Shown piece after piece: positions 43,025 to 52,079 of a stretch of DNA of 64,000 nt (position 1 is its first letter; the number at the start of each line of letters is the position of its first letter). The stretch lies in the NCBI RefSeq assembly GCF_030371825.1, contig NZ_JAUDDM010000001.1. One strand, given 5' to 3'. The position numbers were made by a program, and so were the translations under genes. Origin of the DNA: Collinsella sp944321445. GTDB taxonomy: Bacteria > Actinomycetota > Coriobacteriia > Coriobacteriales > Coriobacteriaceae. Under the pieces are notes generated by a model. It worked only from the letters and a program-made list of their open reading frames with translations, had not been told where the DNA came from and made no database searches.

Positions 43025-44110
43025 TCACAGCGTGTGTCCGAAGGCATCTGCCGCGGAGATGGCCTCCATATAGCGATCGATATCGCACGGAGCGGGGCTC
43101 GGGTTCTGCCACTCGCCGGTGGTCTGGACGAGCTCACGCAGGCGCGACAGGTGCTCCTTGGTCAGGTCCATATCGGCAAGCGTCACCGGCAGACCGATGG
43201 ACTTGTTGAAGCGAGCATAGCGCTCCATCTCGGAGTTTTTGTCCTGATAGGCAAGAAGCACAAGGACGCCGAAGCTCACGACCTCGCCGTGCATACTGCG
43301 ACCTTCGCGCCCGATACCCGTGCTCGCGTTGAAGAAGGCGTGTGCGAGTGACGAGTTGAAGTAGAAGTCGTTTTGATTCATAAGGTTCGATACGTTCCCC
43401 GTGTTGACGATGATGTCGAGCGCGATCTGCTGGACGGCTTTCGTGGCGCGGCCTTCACGCACATCGGCGAGCGCTTGCAAGCCGTACTCGAAGAGGGGCT
43501 CGGCGCAGGAGCGGGCGATGGCAAGACCGAGCTTTGCCGTATGCTTCGTGATACCACCGGAGCAGGCAAATTCGATCTCGACCTGCTTCGAGAGCGCATC
43601 GCCGATACCGGCCCAGAACAGCTGCCAGGGCGCCTGGGCGATGACGTGCTGGTTGATGAAGATGCGCACGGGGCTATCGACGCGCAGGCACTCCTTGATG
43701 GAACCGTCATCGTGGTACACGACGGAAAGGCCCGTGGCCGCCGAGCAGGTGGAGCATGCGGTGGGGACGGAGAAGACCATCTTGTGATCGGCGTACAGCG
43801 CTGTCGCCTTCACCGTATCGATGTCAGCCCCGCCGCCGATGGCGATCGCTACTTCGGCGGCAGAAAACGCGGAGTTCTTGAGCAGCGCGTCGATGGCGCC
43901 TTGCGTGCAATGCGTGCCGTAGTCGATGGTTCCCAGGCTCTCGATGGGGAAGGCGTCGATGACCTCTTCGATCTGAGGTGCAGCGGCAGCAAGCGAGGGC
44001 GCGCTGCCGACGAGCGCAGCCTTGCGTGCATGGTAGCGGCCAAGAACTACGGGAATCGTTTGGAAGCAATCGCCACCGACGGTATAATCGCTCATCTGTA
44101 CCAGACGCAT
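43025..44110 (-). CDS. Glycerol dehydrogenase-like iron/zinc-containing alcohol dehydrogenase
   Basis: NAD-dependent dehydrogenase of 361 aa in the GldA family. The nucleotide motif is AIGGGADIDTVKA near 88-100. Metal ligands expected in the family are visible: Asp in WAGIGDALSK near 170, His in SLAHAFFNA near 254 and His in SMHGEVVSFG near 271. It could oxidise glycerol or a related diol to the ketone; the exact substrate is uncertain. ATG 44110 is preferred with GAGGT upstream; the frame is open further but without support. Upstream, 44111-44541 is non-coding. Confidence 0.82.
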   Translation of the reverse strand: MRLVQMSDYTVGGDCFQTIPVVLGRYHARKAALVGSAPSLAAAAPQIEEVIDAFPIESLGTIDYGTHCTQGAIDALLKNSAFSAAEVAIAIGGGADIDTVKATALYADHKMVFSVPTACSTCSAATGLSVVYHDDGSIKECLRVDSPVRIFINQHVIAQAPWQLFWAGIGDALSKQVEIEFACSGGITKHTAKLGLAIARSCAEPLFEYGLQALADVREGRATKAVQQIALDIIVNTGNVSNLMNQNDFYFNSSLAHAFFNASTGIGREGRSMHGEVVSFGVLVLLAYQDKNSEMERYARFNKSIGLPVTLADMDLTKEHLSRLRELVQTTGEWQNPSPAPCDIDRYMEAISAADAFGHTL

Positions 44111-44541
44111 TCGTACCTCACTTAGAATCGGGTGCACTTTGTACGCCGACATGGTACGTAAGGCCGCCATGCAGGGGTAGCTTTGCATCTGCACGATAGG
44201 TGGGCAATGTCGGTGGCAGGTGTCTTGGCGCGGTTGCGCCCGAGCATCGGCGCGTGCAATGACAAAGGCGCACCTGGGATGAGGGACGGATGGGCTTTCC
44301 AGATGAGTGCACATGCTATGACCAAGCGAACCGCGCATAAGCTGCTGTGTTGCCTTCAAGGGATGGTGCAACGTTATGAGGCGCACGGAAAGTAGGTGCC
44401 TTTCGCCGATGAACATAGCCAAGAGGGCTCTGCTTTCATTGCCACTCATGCAATATGGTATGAGCGCGACACGACGCATTGTTAGCTATCTGTTCACTTT
44501 GCATGTTGTTGAGAGCAATAGGTCTCGACGAAGGGGTCAAC
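44111..44541. other. Non-coding interval before accessory operon
   Basis: About 430 nt between the divergent glycerol-dehydrogenase-like gene and the membrane regulator gene. No supported gene or RNA; short open frames (about 60-80 codons) overlap on both strands and have no Shine-Dalgarno. It should contain promoters for both neighbours. I could not define a convincing -35/-10 pair. Confidence 0.5.
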
Positions 44542-46308
44542 ATGAGCCGTTGTGTTCAAGACAGCGAAACCTCCGTAGATCAAATCGCCTACGCACTTGA
44601 TAGGCTTGCTCCGCGGGAACGCGCGGTGGCGTCCTTGCGTTTGCATGGCTTATCCGTGAATGAGGTGTCTGAGCGGCTTGGCATCAAGCCAAGTAGCGTC
44701 CGGACCACAATGTTTCGCGTATACCAAAAGTATGAGGTGTCGGATTTCGACTCCTTTCGCCGGACAGCTCGGATTCCTGACGCCGGCGACCCGCGGAGTA
44801 TTCAAGGTCAAGTTGAAGCGAACGGTACTGCCATTGCTTCACATGGGCAAACGGATGCTCATTGGGCTGTGCTAGATGAATCCATGCGGATCCTCTTTTC
44901 ATGCGCTTCATTGGTATCCTTGGCGCTTCTCTTGTTCTGCCCATATGGATCGTGGCGTTATGACCTTGTCGACCAACAACTTCTCGTCGCTGCTCTCATC
45001 GGTTGTGTCGTTGGGGTCGCGCTAACGCTTCTATGGAGCTCTCGCTCAATACCGGGTTTCCCCGTGCGCATGGCTGCAGCGCGCATAGTTTCTGTCATCG
45101 TAGGGGGCATGTGCACCGTATTATCGCTTGTGTACCTCGGCGTACTTGATCTGTTGGGAATTATCCTTTCACCCCTCGCGCTCAGGGGCATACGATATGC
45201 AATAAGCTTCTTTATCACATGCTGTGTGTTCATAACCTATGGAATACGTTCAACATCTCAATCAAGGCACGGTTCGAAAGATGTCCCGTGTTTTTCGCTT
45301 ATCGTTGGGTCTTTGATCGTGCTCCTCACTTCCTCGTCATCTTCACCGGTGGGCTTCTATCTGGCCGTCGCACTTACCGGCGTATCATCTGTATGGCAGG
45401 TTCTCGGTATAAAAATGGGGAAGCGGCATGAAGTAGATAGAACCGCTACTCCATGTATACGGGAGTTGATCAAATCATGCATCTTGTGCACGGCGAACAT
45501 CAATGAGTTATCGTCCCTAGTTTGGCTTTTCGTATTCTCGGTGAGTACGCTTGTACCCTTCTGCATCGTTCCGGGGCCTGTACAGATAACATTGCCATTC
45601 CAAATTGCGCTTGGCGCTGTTGTAGCGCTATTCGGAATAAAGACCTGTAGGTCACTTGGATTTCTGTGTTTTCTCAAGGTGTTCGCAACCACTTCGTTCT
45701 TCTTGGTCGTGGGATTTGCAACGGGCTATTTCCAAGCGGGCTTACTTGTTGCGACGCTGTTGTTGTCCATCTTTTCCTTTGCTGCAGTCGGTACGGAACC
45801 GTACGTGTTCAACATGTTCTTTCAAAAGAACTCTGTGGCTCTTACTATCGTTATCGGACTTTGTTTTGGTTCGACGTGCGGAACCATGATGGAGTGGGGA
45901 TATGCAAGAATATCGGTGGCACCATGGGGCCTACCGTATCCACATGATGCGCTGGCAGCTGTTGGAATCGCTCTTATGCTGGCGGTAACGATACTTGGGA
46001 TTGTTGCTGTTGCGCAGTGCTTTGTCTCTGTAGACATGGCGGTTTCGGGGGCTGAGCTTATTGATTTGTTGGGACAACCAGATACCCATCAGAGGTTGCA
46101 CGCCTATCTCACGTTCAAGGGTCTTAACGACACGCAGATATCGGTTGCCATCCAAACGCTGCACGGTCAGTCGATACAACAGATTGCCGATACACTACAC
46201 TACTCGACTTCTTCTGTGAAGTTGGCGCGTCGAGTGGCGTATCAGTGCCTGAATGTTCATAGCGTGCAGGGATTGAGAAGCGCATTGCTGCAGGTAGTCG
46301 GTATGTAA
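44542..46308 (+). CDS. Polytopic membrane protein with N- and C-terminal helix-turn-helix domains
   Basis: Protein of 588 aa with an unusual plan. Residues about 12-58 form a LuxR/sigma-region-4-like helix-turn-helix (GLSVNEVSERLGIKPSSVRT). About 105-500 hold roughly ten to twelve hydrophobic helices. Residues about 535-585 form a second such motif (QSIQQIADTLHYSTSSVKLA). ATG 44542 follows GAAGGGGTC. Coriobacteria have many membrane-LuxR regulators with a single C-terminal HTH; two HTHs flanking the membrane part is unfamiliar to me. It heads the accessory operon and probably senses an envelope signal and controls the genes downstream. Function inferred only. Confidence 0.75.
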   Translation: MSRCVQDSETSVDQIAYALDRLAPRERAVASLRLHGLSVNEVSERLGIKPSSVRTTMFRVYQKYEVSDFDSFRRTARIPDAGDPRSIQGQVEANGTAIASHGQTDAHWAVLDESMRILFSCASLVSLALLLFCPYGSWRYDLVDQQLLVAALIGCVVGVALTLLWSSRSIPGFPVRMAAARIVSVIVGGMCTVLSLVYLGVLDLLGIILSPLALRGIRYAISFFITCCVFITYGIRSTSQSRHGSKDVPCFSLIVGSLIVLLTSSSSSPVGFYLAVALTGVSSVWQVLGIKMGKRHEVDRTATPCIRELIKSCILCTANINELSSLVWLFVFSVSTLVPFCIVPGPVQITLPFQIALGAVVALFGIKTCRSLGFLCFLKVFATTSFFLVVGFATGYFQAGLLVATLLLSIFSFAAVGTEPYVFNMFFQKNSVALTIVIGLCFGSTCGTMMEWGYARISVAPWGLPYPHDALAAVGIALMLAVTILGIVAVAQCFVSVDMAVSGAELIDLLGQPDTHQRLHAYLTFKGLNDTQISVAIQTLHGQSIQQIADTLHYSTSSVKLARRVAYQCLNVHSVQGLRSALLQVVGM

Positions 46309-46420
46309 ACGCGGCATTCTCGAGGATTGATCCCCTGCGTTTACAGACATGGGGCATGAGATGATGCACTATGGCGTTGTGTCGACACAGCGTAGTGTTT
46401 CGTAAAGAAAGGGGAATCTC

Positions 46421-46939
46421 ATGTCTTTCCTCTCGTCAGTTCGATCACACGCGATCCCTGTGCTCATTGGATCAGCTCTTGCATTTTCTCTTCCGGGTGT
46501 AGCTATGGCTCAGACCGATGACCTGTATCTTACAAAAGACGTTTTCATCCCGGCGGAGGAATCTCTCGTAACCAGTGATGGCAATACTGGAGATACTACC
46601 TTTAATTTCTATATGGAGTCGGTAGGTAATACTTCCGGAACTGGTTATCGCAACAAAGAGAACGACTCTTCTGTATATGTAAATATTACATATTGCAGGG
46701 GGACACCTCGCATGTTTGTGGACGGAGCTTATGATGACGCTGGCACTGGGAGCAGGGATTGCACCGCAGCTGTATATCGTGCAAGAAATACTGAGCCGCA
46801 GCGTATGAGGAATTATGTTAATGAATGGGGCTACAACCATGCTCGAATTACCTCATGGGCAGATGCATATCGGTCTGAGGTGAGGGGTAAGTGGAGCCCT
46901 GATTGCTCAACTAATACCTATCCTGAGATGACAGCGTAG
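46421..46939 (+). CDS. Secreted small protein, DUF2712/lactococcin 972-like style
   Basis: Protein of 172 aa with a Sec signal peptide ending AMA-Q (cleavage near residue 30), a polar mature part with three Cys (near 92, 113 and 160), and the C-terminal VRGKWSPDCS. The tail WSPD recalls small secreted proteins encoded beside ABC transporters (DUF2712 or lactococcin-972 types); I could not search to confirm. It begins 112 nt after the regulator gene, after AGAAAGGGGAAT, and is followed by a hairpin and the anchored protein gene. Probably the exported effector, signal or bacteriocin-like product of this cluster. Confidence 0.65.
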   Translation: MSFLSSVRSHAIPVLIGSALAFSLPGVAMAQTDDLYLTKDVFIPAEESLVTSDGNTGDTTFNFYMESVGNTSGTGYRNKENDSSVYVNITYCRGTPRMFVDGAYDDAGTGSRDCTAAVYRARNTEPQRMRNYVNEWGYNHARITSWADAYRSEVRGKWSPDCSTNTYPEMTA

Positions 46940-46963
46940 CAACTGTAGTGCACTAACCTCTAT

Positions 46964-46989
46964 GGGCGCCCAATGATCATTGGGCGCCC
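46964..46989 (+). terminator. Perfect hairpin after secreted protein gene
   Basis: Perfect palindrome GGGCGCCCAAT / ATTGGGCGCCC with a 4-nt loop GATC, 24 nt past the stop and 21 nt before the next gene. Only a weak T-tract, so partial attenuation is likely, giving more secreted protein than transporter. Confidence 0.6.
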
Positions 46990-47010
46990 GGCATTGATCG
47001 AGGATGAATC

Positions 47011-47721
47011 ATGCGGTTGACGAAACGAGAAAAGGCCACCATCCTTGCGCTCATCGTTGCGTTTGTCGGTTTTCTGGGAATGCAGGCTCTTCATGACTAT
47101 TCCCAGAGTCAGCGTGACCAGCTCGCTGCTCACGAGCGCGCTGATCTAAATGCAACCTATGGCCTTCATGAACCGATCTCACTCGATGCCGAGCGCGATA
47201 CTGTTGAATTGAGCAACGGTACCGCCTATGCCGCCGGATTTACTTGGTCGGGAGAACTCATTGTCACAATAGAAGATGTCGCTTGGTATGCGAACGACGA
47301 TTTGCTCTTGCCAACTCTTGATGCGGATAGGGAATGGGTCCAACAGGTGAAGCGAGACTGGTTTGATCGGGATGAGTCGAGCTATGTTGTCGTTCACGTA
47401 ACGGTCAACAATGTCTCTGCGAAACCCACCAATGAAACGCAGCGAGGCGAATCTTGGTTCAATATCTCGTTCGTCAATCTCGTTTATGACGGCATCCAAT
47501 GTGAGCTTATCGGTTTCAGCGGCGTTCCTGAAGATGTTGCCTGGGATTTTGGGGAGGGCAACTGCTTCGATCTTTCTCCTGGAGAGTCAGATGAGTATGT
47601 GCTCATATATGAACTCGAACGGTCTTTTGTCCCCTCTGCATCCCTGTATATGTATCTAGGGGTTGCGTATGTTCCGGATAAGTATCGAATTGAAATCGAT
47701 GATGTTACAGTTATTGAATGA
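47011..47721 (+). CDS. Membrane-anchored extracytoplasmic protein, unknown function (first)
   Basis: Protein of 236 aa with a short basic N-terminus (MRLTKREKATI), one hydrophobic helix (about 9-25) and a soluble remainder rich in beta-strand patterns and acidic residues (DRDESSYVVVHVTVNNVSA near 124-142). No lipobox. The DUF4352/DUF5027-like style, beta-sandwich extracellular domains attached to a helix, is a guess. It lies between the secreted protein and the first permease gene, and resembles in layout the protein at 50055, suggesting paired immunity or sensing roles. Confidence 0.7.
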   Translation: MRLTKREKATILALIVAFVGFLGMQALHDYSQSQRDQLAAHERADLNATYGLHEPISLDAERDTVELSNGTAYAAGFTWSGELIVTIEDVAWYANDDLLLPTLDADREWVQQVKRDWFDRDESSYVVVHVTVNNVSAKPTNETQRGESWFNISFVNLVYDGIQCELIGFSGVPEDVAWDFGEGNCFDLSPGESDEYVLIYELERSFVPSASLYMYLGVAYVPDKYRIEIDDVTVIE

Positions 47722-47732
47722 TGTGATAGATA

Positions 47733-48581
47733 ATGACCACTATGCGTCTACTACTGGCCCATGAAGCGTTCGTGTGCTTTCGCGGCCGTTGGTTTTTCAT
47801 AGCACTTACCATTGCGACAGGTTTTGGTATTGCAGCGGCGATCGAGTCTGCCCATATCGCGATCGTGTGGCATGCCCTTGATGATTTCTATCGTTCGAAT
47901 TACCTTTCATTCTCCAACTGGATGGTCGTCAACTGCAACGCGCGTGTTTTGCCAAGTGCGTTCTTTCGGGTTATCCCTTTGCTGGCTTCGATTCCGTTCG
48001 CCTGGTCCTATCATTCCGAGCGAATTTCTGGATATGAGTATCAAGTGGCCGTGCGAGTACCGCGGTTCCAAAGGATGCTTGCGAAAGCAGCGGTCACCTT
48101 TGCGTCAGGATTTATCGTGACGGCATCGGCGCTGTTGCTGAATATGCTTGTCCTTGCGGCGATTCTTCCGAGCGCAGTGCCCCTCTATGAAGAGTACAAC
48201 ATTATTGGAGTATTCACAGAAAGCCTGTTCAGCGAACTCTTCTACCGTTTCCCTATAGTCTATGTCTGCGTTTACACGATGCTCGATAGTTGCCTTATGG
48301 GCACGTGGGCCGTCTTCGTCCTTGGATGCTCTTGCATACTTTCGAATCGTGTGAGCGTTATGGTGCTTCCGTATCTCGGACTTTTGGGCTGGCAGTATTT
48401 GAATACTTGGCTCTGTCTCATGTTTGATATCAGCGCACCGAGTTTCAACCTCATCGACGACATGCAGGGAACGTTCTACTTCGTGAAAAGTGAACTGATT
48501 CTGGTGGCTTTGCAGATCGCTCTCATGCTGGGGTTTTCCGTCATAAGCTGTCGACTTCTTTCGAATCGGGATGTGACCTAG
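47733..48581 (+). CDS. ABC-2-like permease (first)
   Basis: Integral membrane protein of 282 aa with about six helices, the size and hydrophobic pattern of ABC-2 permeases such as those of bacteriocin export or immunity systems. It starts 11 nt after the preceding stop and ends directly before the start of the next gene. The sequence shows no obvious family motif. It likely forms the channel with the permease encoded at 48582 and is energised by the ATPase at 49412. Confidence 0.75.
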   Translation: MTTMRLLLAHEAFVCFRGRWFFIALTIATGFGIAAAIESAHIAIVWHALDDFYRSNYLSFSNWMVVNCNARVLPSAFFRVIPLLASIPFAWSYHSERISGYEYQVAVRVPRFQRMLAKAAVTFASGFIVTASALLLNMLVLAAILPSAVPLYEEYNIIGVFTESLFSELFYRFPIVYVCVYTMLDSCLMGTWAVFVLGCSCILSNRVSVMVLPYLGLLGWQYLNTWLCLMFDISAPSFNLIDDMQGTFYFVKSELILVALQIALMLGFSVISCRLLSNRDVT

Positions 48582-49415
48582 ATGTTTCGCTGCATTCGAT
48601 ACGATGTCATGGTTGGCGCTCGCCATCTCGTGTTTCCTGCCATTGCTGTACTTATGCTGTCGTGGGCTCTGCTCTGTGTTGGGTATTCTAATGCCGCTTT
48701 TCTTGATATCAGCGTTGATGCGTTTGGATTTGCCGATAACGTAAGCATGATATGGGGAGGCGCTGCACGATACGAACTCCGTCCAAGCGTTCCGTTTCGA
48801 CCGCCCTTAGGATGGCTTCTTCTTGTGCAGGCAACCTTATTTGCAAGTTCTCGTTATCCCTACGAGGATCTTTTTGAAGGAGGATTTCACTCAATTATTC
48901 GGAGCCGGTCTCGATATCGGTGGACGATAAGCAAGGCGATATGGGTGGTACTTGTGACGATAGTCATGTTGCTGTGTACCGTCATCGTCGCCGCTCTTTG
49001 GACACTTTGGCACCGACAAGAGTTTTCCGCACTCCTTCATCCGCAGGTGGCATCGGCCATTGGTGTGGGGTCTGAAGTCGTTTTAGAATCAACCTCGTCC
49101 ATCATACCGTTTTTGAGCGGGGTAACGGTAGGCCTTCTTTCCTTATCCCTATTCCAGCTGGTCATGTCTCTTCTTGCTCAACCACCTATCGCGATACTTA
49201 CTTGTGCCGTGCTGCTCATATTTGCTGCATATACTCAGACGCCGTTACTTGTGGGCAACACGCTGATGTTCGCTCGTTGGGACGGATGCGTATCATCTGG
49301 CGTTCCGTTTGGGGCCTCGATCGTAGTCGCGGCTGCGACATTAACGTTATCGATTCTGATCAGTATCGTCTGCGTTCAGCGTCGAGATCTGCTGTCGAGA
49401 GGTACAAACCTATGA
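48582..49415 (+). CDS. ABC-2-like permease (second)
   Basis: Membrane protein of 277 aa with about six to seven helices, begun immediately after the previous stop. A loop after the second helix carries RSRSRYRWTISKAIW near 106-120, the sort of cytoplasmic, basic element that contacts an NBD. It overlaps the ATPase gene by four bases. Pairing of two different permeases plus one ATPase recalls LanEG-LanF or BcrAB-type transporters, though sequence similarity is not evident by eye. Confidence 0.75.
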   Translation: MFRCIRYDVMVGARHLVFPAIAVLMLSWALLCVGYSNAAFLDISVDAFGFADNVSMIWGGAARYELRPSVPFRPPLGWLLLVQATLFASSRYPYEDLFEGGFHSIIRSRSRYRWTISKAIWVVLVTIVMLLCTVIVAALWTLWHRQEFSALLHPQVASAIGVGSEVVLESTSSIIPFLSGVTVGLLSLSLFQLVMSLLAQPPIAILTCAVLLIFAAYTQTPLLVGNTLMFARWDGCVSSGVPFGASIVVAAATLTLSILISIVCVQRRDLLSRGTNL

Positions 49416-50062
49416 GCATTTCTTTACGTAATGTATACAAATCAATCAAGGGCATTACTGTCCTTCAGGATGTTTCTCTTGAGATTCCAGATGGTGCCGT
49501 CATCGGTCTGAAAGGGGTCAATGGATCCGGAAAGACCATGATCATGCGGGTGGCCTGCGGCTTGGTGCGGTGCGACCGAGGTGTTGTCGCATGCGACGGC
49601 GTTGAGTTCATGAAAGGCGGTACGGTCCCTGTTGGATTAGGCCTTCTTATAGAATCGCCTGCATTTCTCGATGGGTTCTCTGGAAGACAGAACCTGATGT
49701 TGCTCGCACAGCTGTCTGACATGGCTTCAGAGGAAGAGGCGAGGCGTGCAATCATTCGTGTTGGGCTTAACCCTGATCTACATAAGCCCTATCGGACGTA
49801 TTCTCTTGGGATGAAACAGCGCTTGGGCCTGGCGGCGGCGATTATGGGATCGCCTCGTCATATTGTCCTTGACGAGCCAACGAATGCGTTGGATGAATCG
49901 GGTATCGAGCTTGTACGCGGAATTGTTTCGGAAGAGCGTTCTCGCGGGGCCGCGATTTTGATTTCGAGTCATGATGCTTCGATATTACGAACTCTCTGTG
50001 ACACGGTCGCTCATGTTGAAGATGGTCGTATCGTTCGGTTGGAGGTGATTCGTGATGCGTAG
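49412..50062 (+). CDS. BcrA-type ABC transporter ATPase
   Basis: ABC ATPase of 216 aa, a short CcmA/BcrA-type subunit. Walker A GVNGSGKT lies near 34-41, the signature SLGMKQRLGLAAA near 130 and Walker B IVLDEPTNALDES near 150, with SSHDAS as the switch. ATG 49412 overlaps the preceding permease by four bases. BcrA and LanF subunits drive ABC-2 exporters that expel antimicrobial peptides; here it may secrete the small protein or protect against a similar one. Confidence 0.88.
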   Translation: MSISLRNVYKSIKGITVLQDVSLEIPDGAVIGLKGVNGSGKTMIMRVACGLVRCDRGVVACDGVEFMKGGTVPVGLGLLIESPAFLDGFSGRQNLMLLAQLSDMASEEEARRAIIRVGLNPDLHKPYRTYSLGMKQRLGLAAAIMGSPRHIVLDEPTNALDESGIELVRGIVSEERSRGAAILISSHDASILRTLCDTVAHVEDGRIVRLEVIRDA

Positions 50063-50681
50063 GATCAGGCTGGCAGCCATCGCAGGTGCCGTTATGGCTA
50101 TCGTTGTTTTTTGCTTGCTGACGTATCGGGCTAATGCACTGTTTGACGTGACACCTGACGAGACATATCGGATGGGGGACTGGGCACCGTTTGAGGACGG
50201 CTATCTTATCGATCAGACGATAGAGCATCTTGACGGATATAGTCTGCAAATTATCGATGCAGAGGTCATGACGCCGCGCGAGTACCTATCAGCCTATGCT
50301 AAAGACGGAGCCACCGAGCTGGGCATCCCTGAGGATGACGTTCCATGCGTTCTCGCCGTTACCATAAGCTTGCACAATGAGGGCAATACAGATGGCGTTG
50401 TTAGCGGATATCTATGGCGAATCATCCCCGCCTCGCTGAATAAGAGCTACTCGTTCGATACGGAGCTGTTTGAGCATGTCGGAGGTGTCGGCGATACGTT
50501 CAAGGTGCCCGTGGGCGGTGAGGCGACAGCAACCTTTGCGTTTGTGCGTTGGGAGGACACCCCGTATTTTTCACGGGGAGAGAACATAGGCATGAGGCGT
50601 GCTGCGGTAGATGATCGCTCCTTCCATCTCACCATGAGTATGAAGCCGGTAAGGCGAATATATGAGTTTTGTGTTTCGTGA
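50055..50681 (+). CDS. Membrane-anchored extracytoplasmic protein, unknown function (second)
   Basis: Protein of 208 aa: basic start (MRRIRL), one helix (about 7-23), then a soluble domain (VLAVTISLHNEGNTDGVVSG near 97-116) with a beta-sandwich style like the protein at 47011. GGAGG is 9 nt upstream of ATG 50055; a GTG three bases earlier is also possible. It slightly overlaps the ATPase gene and ends the operon; a hairpin at 50768-50802 follows. Confidence 0.7.
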   Translation: MRRIRLAAIAGAVMAIVVFCLLTYRANALFDVTPDETYRMGDWAPFEDGYLIDQTIEHLDGYSLQIIDAEVMTPREYLSAYAKDGATELGIPEDDVPCVLAVTISLHNEGNTDGVVSGYLWRIIPASLNKSYSFDTELFEHVGGVGDTFKVPVGGEATATFAFVRWEDTPYFSRGENIGMRRAAVDDRSFHLTMSMKPVRRIYEFCVS

Positions 50682-50767
50682 CAGGTTGGGTGCCTGAAGG
50701 CAGACACTGCTCTTCGTTGGCCGAGTCCTGTGCAGCTGATATGTAGATCATCCTGTCAAGAGCCAAA

Positions 50768-50802
50768 ACCGTCCTCGCCCATGTTCCACGGGCGGGGACG
50801 GT
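50768..50802. terminator. Hairpin between accessory operon and transposase gene
   Basis: Stem ACCGTCCTCGCCC / GGGCGGGGACGGT with one G-U pair and a 9-nt loop. On the minus strand it is followed by a TTTT run, so it can terminate the transposase transcript; it also lies after the last gene of the accessory operon. Confidence 0.65.
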
Positions 50803-51011
50803 CTCTATATCCTATCCGGGGCGGCGGCACGGCGGAGAGCCGGCTGGCTTCAGCGGTCTCCAGTCTGATATCCGCGCGTCTCGGCGCATTCCGATCTATC
50901 CGGCGCGGGGCGCCCGCCTTCTAGCACCGCGCGTGGCCCGAGGGCTGCGCATAGCTGCGCCGCGGTTCTCCCCATCGCCCGCCGCTGCCGCTCCCCGGCG
51001 GTCGGCGGTTG

Positions 51012-52079
51012 TCAGCCCTCGCAGTTGGCGAGGGCCCAGACGAAGCCGGCGAGCTCGCGCGCGACGGCCACGTTGGCCTTCGCGGGGCGCATCCCGCGGC
51101 CCCTGAGGCGCTCGGACTTCGAGCGGAGCCTGCGGTTGGCCTCCGCGGCTATCCGCGCGGCCTCCGGGCCGATCCCGCTGCGCGCGGCGACCTCGGTCGG
51201 CAGCAGCGGGCTCCACCTCCGCGCATGGTGCCAGGCGGCCTCGACGAGCATGGTGCGGACGTGCACGTTGCCCGTCCTGGTGATCTTGCCGCGCTCCACC
51301 TTCCCGCCCGACGAGTCCTCCGAGGGCACGAGGCCGAGGTAGGACATGAACGCCGGCGCCGTCAGGAAGCGCGAGAAGTCGCCGATCTCCGCGGCGATGG
51401 AGAAGGCCGTGACGGTGGCTATGCCGCGGACGGCCGAGAGCCGCGCCACGACCGGCGCCCACCCGTCGGTCGCGGCGAGCCCGGCGATGGCGGCGTCGAG
51501 CCGGTCGCGCCGCTGCTCGCAGGTGACGACCTGCTGCAGGTACTCGGACAGCACGAGCCGCTCGGCGGCGCGCAGCCAGTCGCGGTGGGCTATGGTCCAG
51601 GCGGACTTCCCCTGGTAGACGATGCCCTTTCTGAGCAGCATCTTCGAGAGCAGGTTCCTCGCGCGCATGAGGTCCTCGCGGGCGTCGGCGCGGGCGCGGG
51701 CGAGGTCGCGCGCGGCCTCCTGCTCCGGCGTCGGGCAGAAGCACTCCACGACGTTGCCGACGGCGAGCATGCGGGACAGGAACACGGCGTCCCTCCTGTC
51801 GGTCTTCACCCGGTCCCCGGACGGCTTGAGCATCTTGCTCACGGCGCCGACGCAGGTGGGCAGCCCGAGCCCGTCGAGCGAGCGCTTGAGGTCGAAGCCG
51901 GTGGGGCCGCTCTCGTACACCGCGCGGGCGGGTTGCGGCAGCCCGGCCGCCCACCTCGCGACCGCCTCCGCGTCGTAGCCGAACGAGCGCTCCTCGACCT
52001 CCCCGGTCTCCGGCACGAAGGCCGCGGCGGAGATGGAGCGGGCGTGTACGTCGAGGCCGATGCTGGTACGATAGACCAT
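51012..52079 (-). CDS. IS110-family transposase
   Basis: Transposase of 355 aa, full length for the family. The N-terminal DEDD RuvC-like domain opens with IGLDVHARSISAAAF, has YESGPTGFDLKRSL near 57-70 and DRVKTDRRDAVFLSRML near 89-105. The C-terminal half contains the transposase_20 domain (SAVRGIATVTAFSIAAEIGD, about 210-230, and MSYLGLVPSEDSSGG). The family usually keeps a catalytic Ser in the C-terminal part; I did not assign it. ATG 52079 follows AGGAGGT. The gene is apparently intact. Confidence 0.9.
   Translation of the reverse strand: MVYRTSIGLDVHARSISAAAFVPETGEVEERSFGYDAEAVARWAAGLPQPARAVYESGPTGFDLKRSLDGLGLPTCVGAVSKMLKPSGDRVKTDRRDAVFLSRMLAVGNVVECFCPTPEQEAARDLARARADAREDLMRARNLLSKMLLRKGIVYQGKSAWTIAHRDWLRAAERLVLSEYLQQVVTCEQRRDRLDAAIAGLAATDGWAPVVARLSAVRGIATVTAFSIAAEIGDFSRFLTAPAFMSYLGLVPSEDSSGGKVERGKITRTGNVHVRTMLVEAAWHHARRWSPLLPTEVAARSGIGPEAARIAAEANRRLRSKSERLRGRGMRPAKANVAVARELAGFVWALANCEG

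Noticed and set aside
44122..44541. Small open frames (about 64-74 codons) between the dehydrogenase and the regulator
   Set aside because: Overlapping on both strands, no Shine-Dalgarno, no recognisable protein character.
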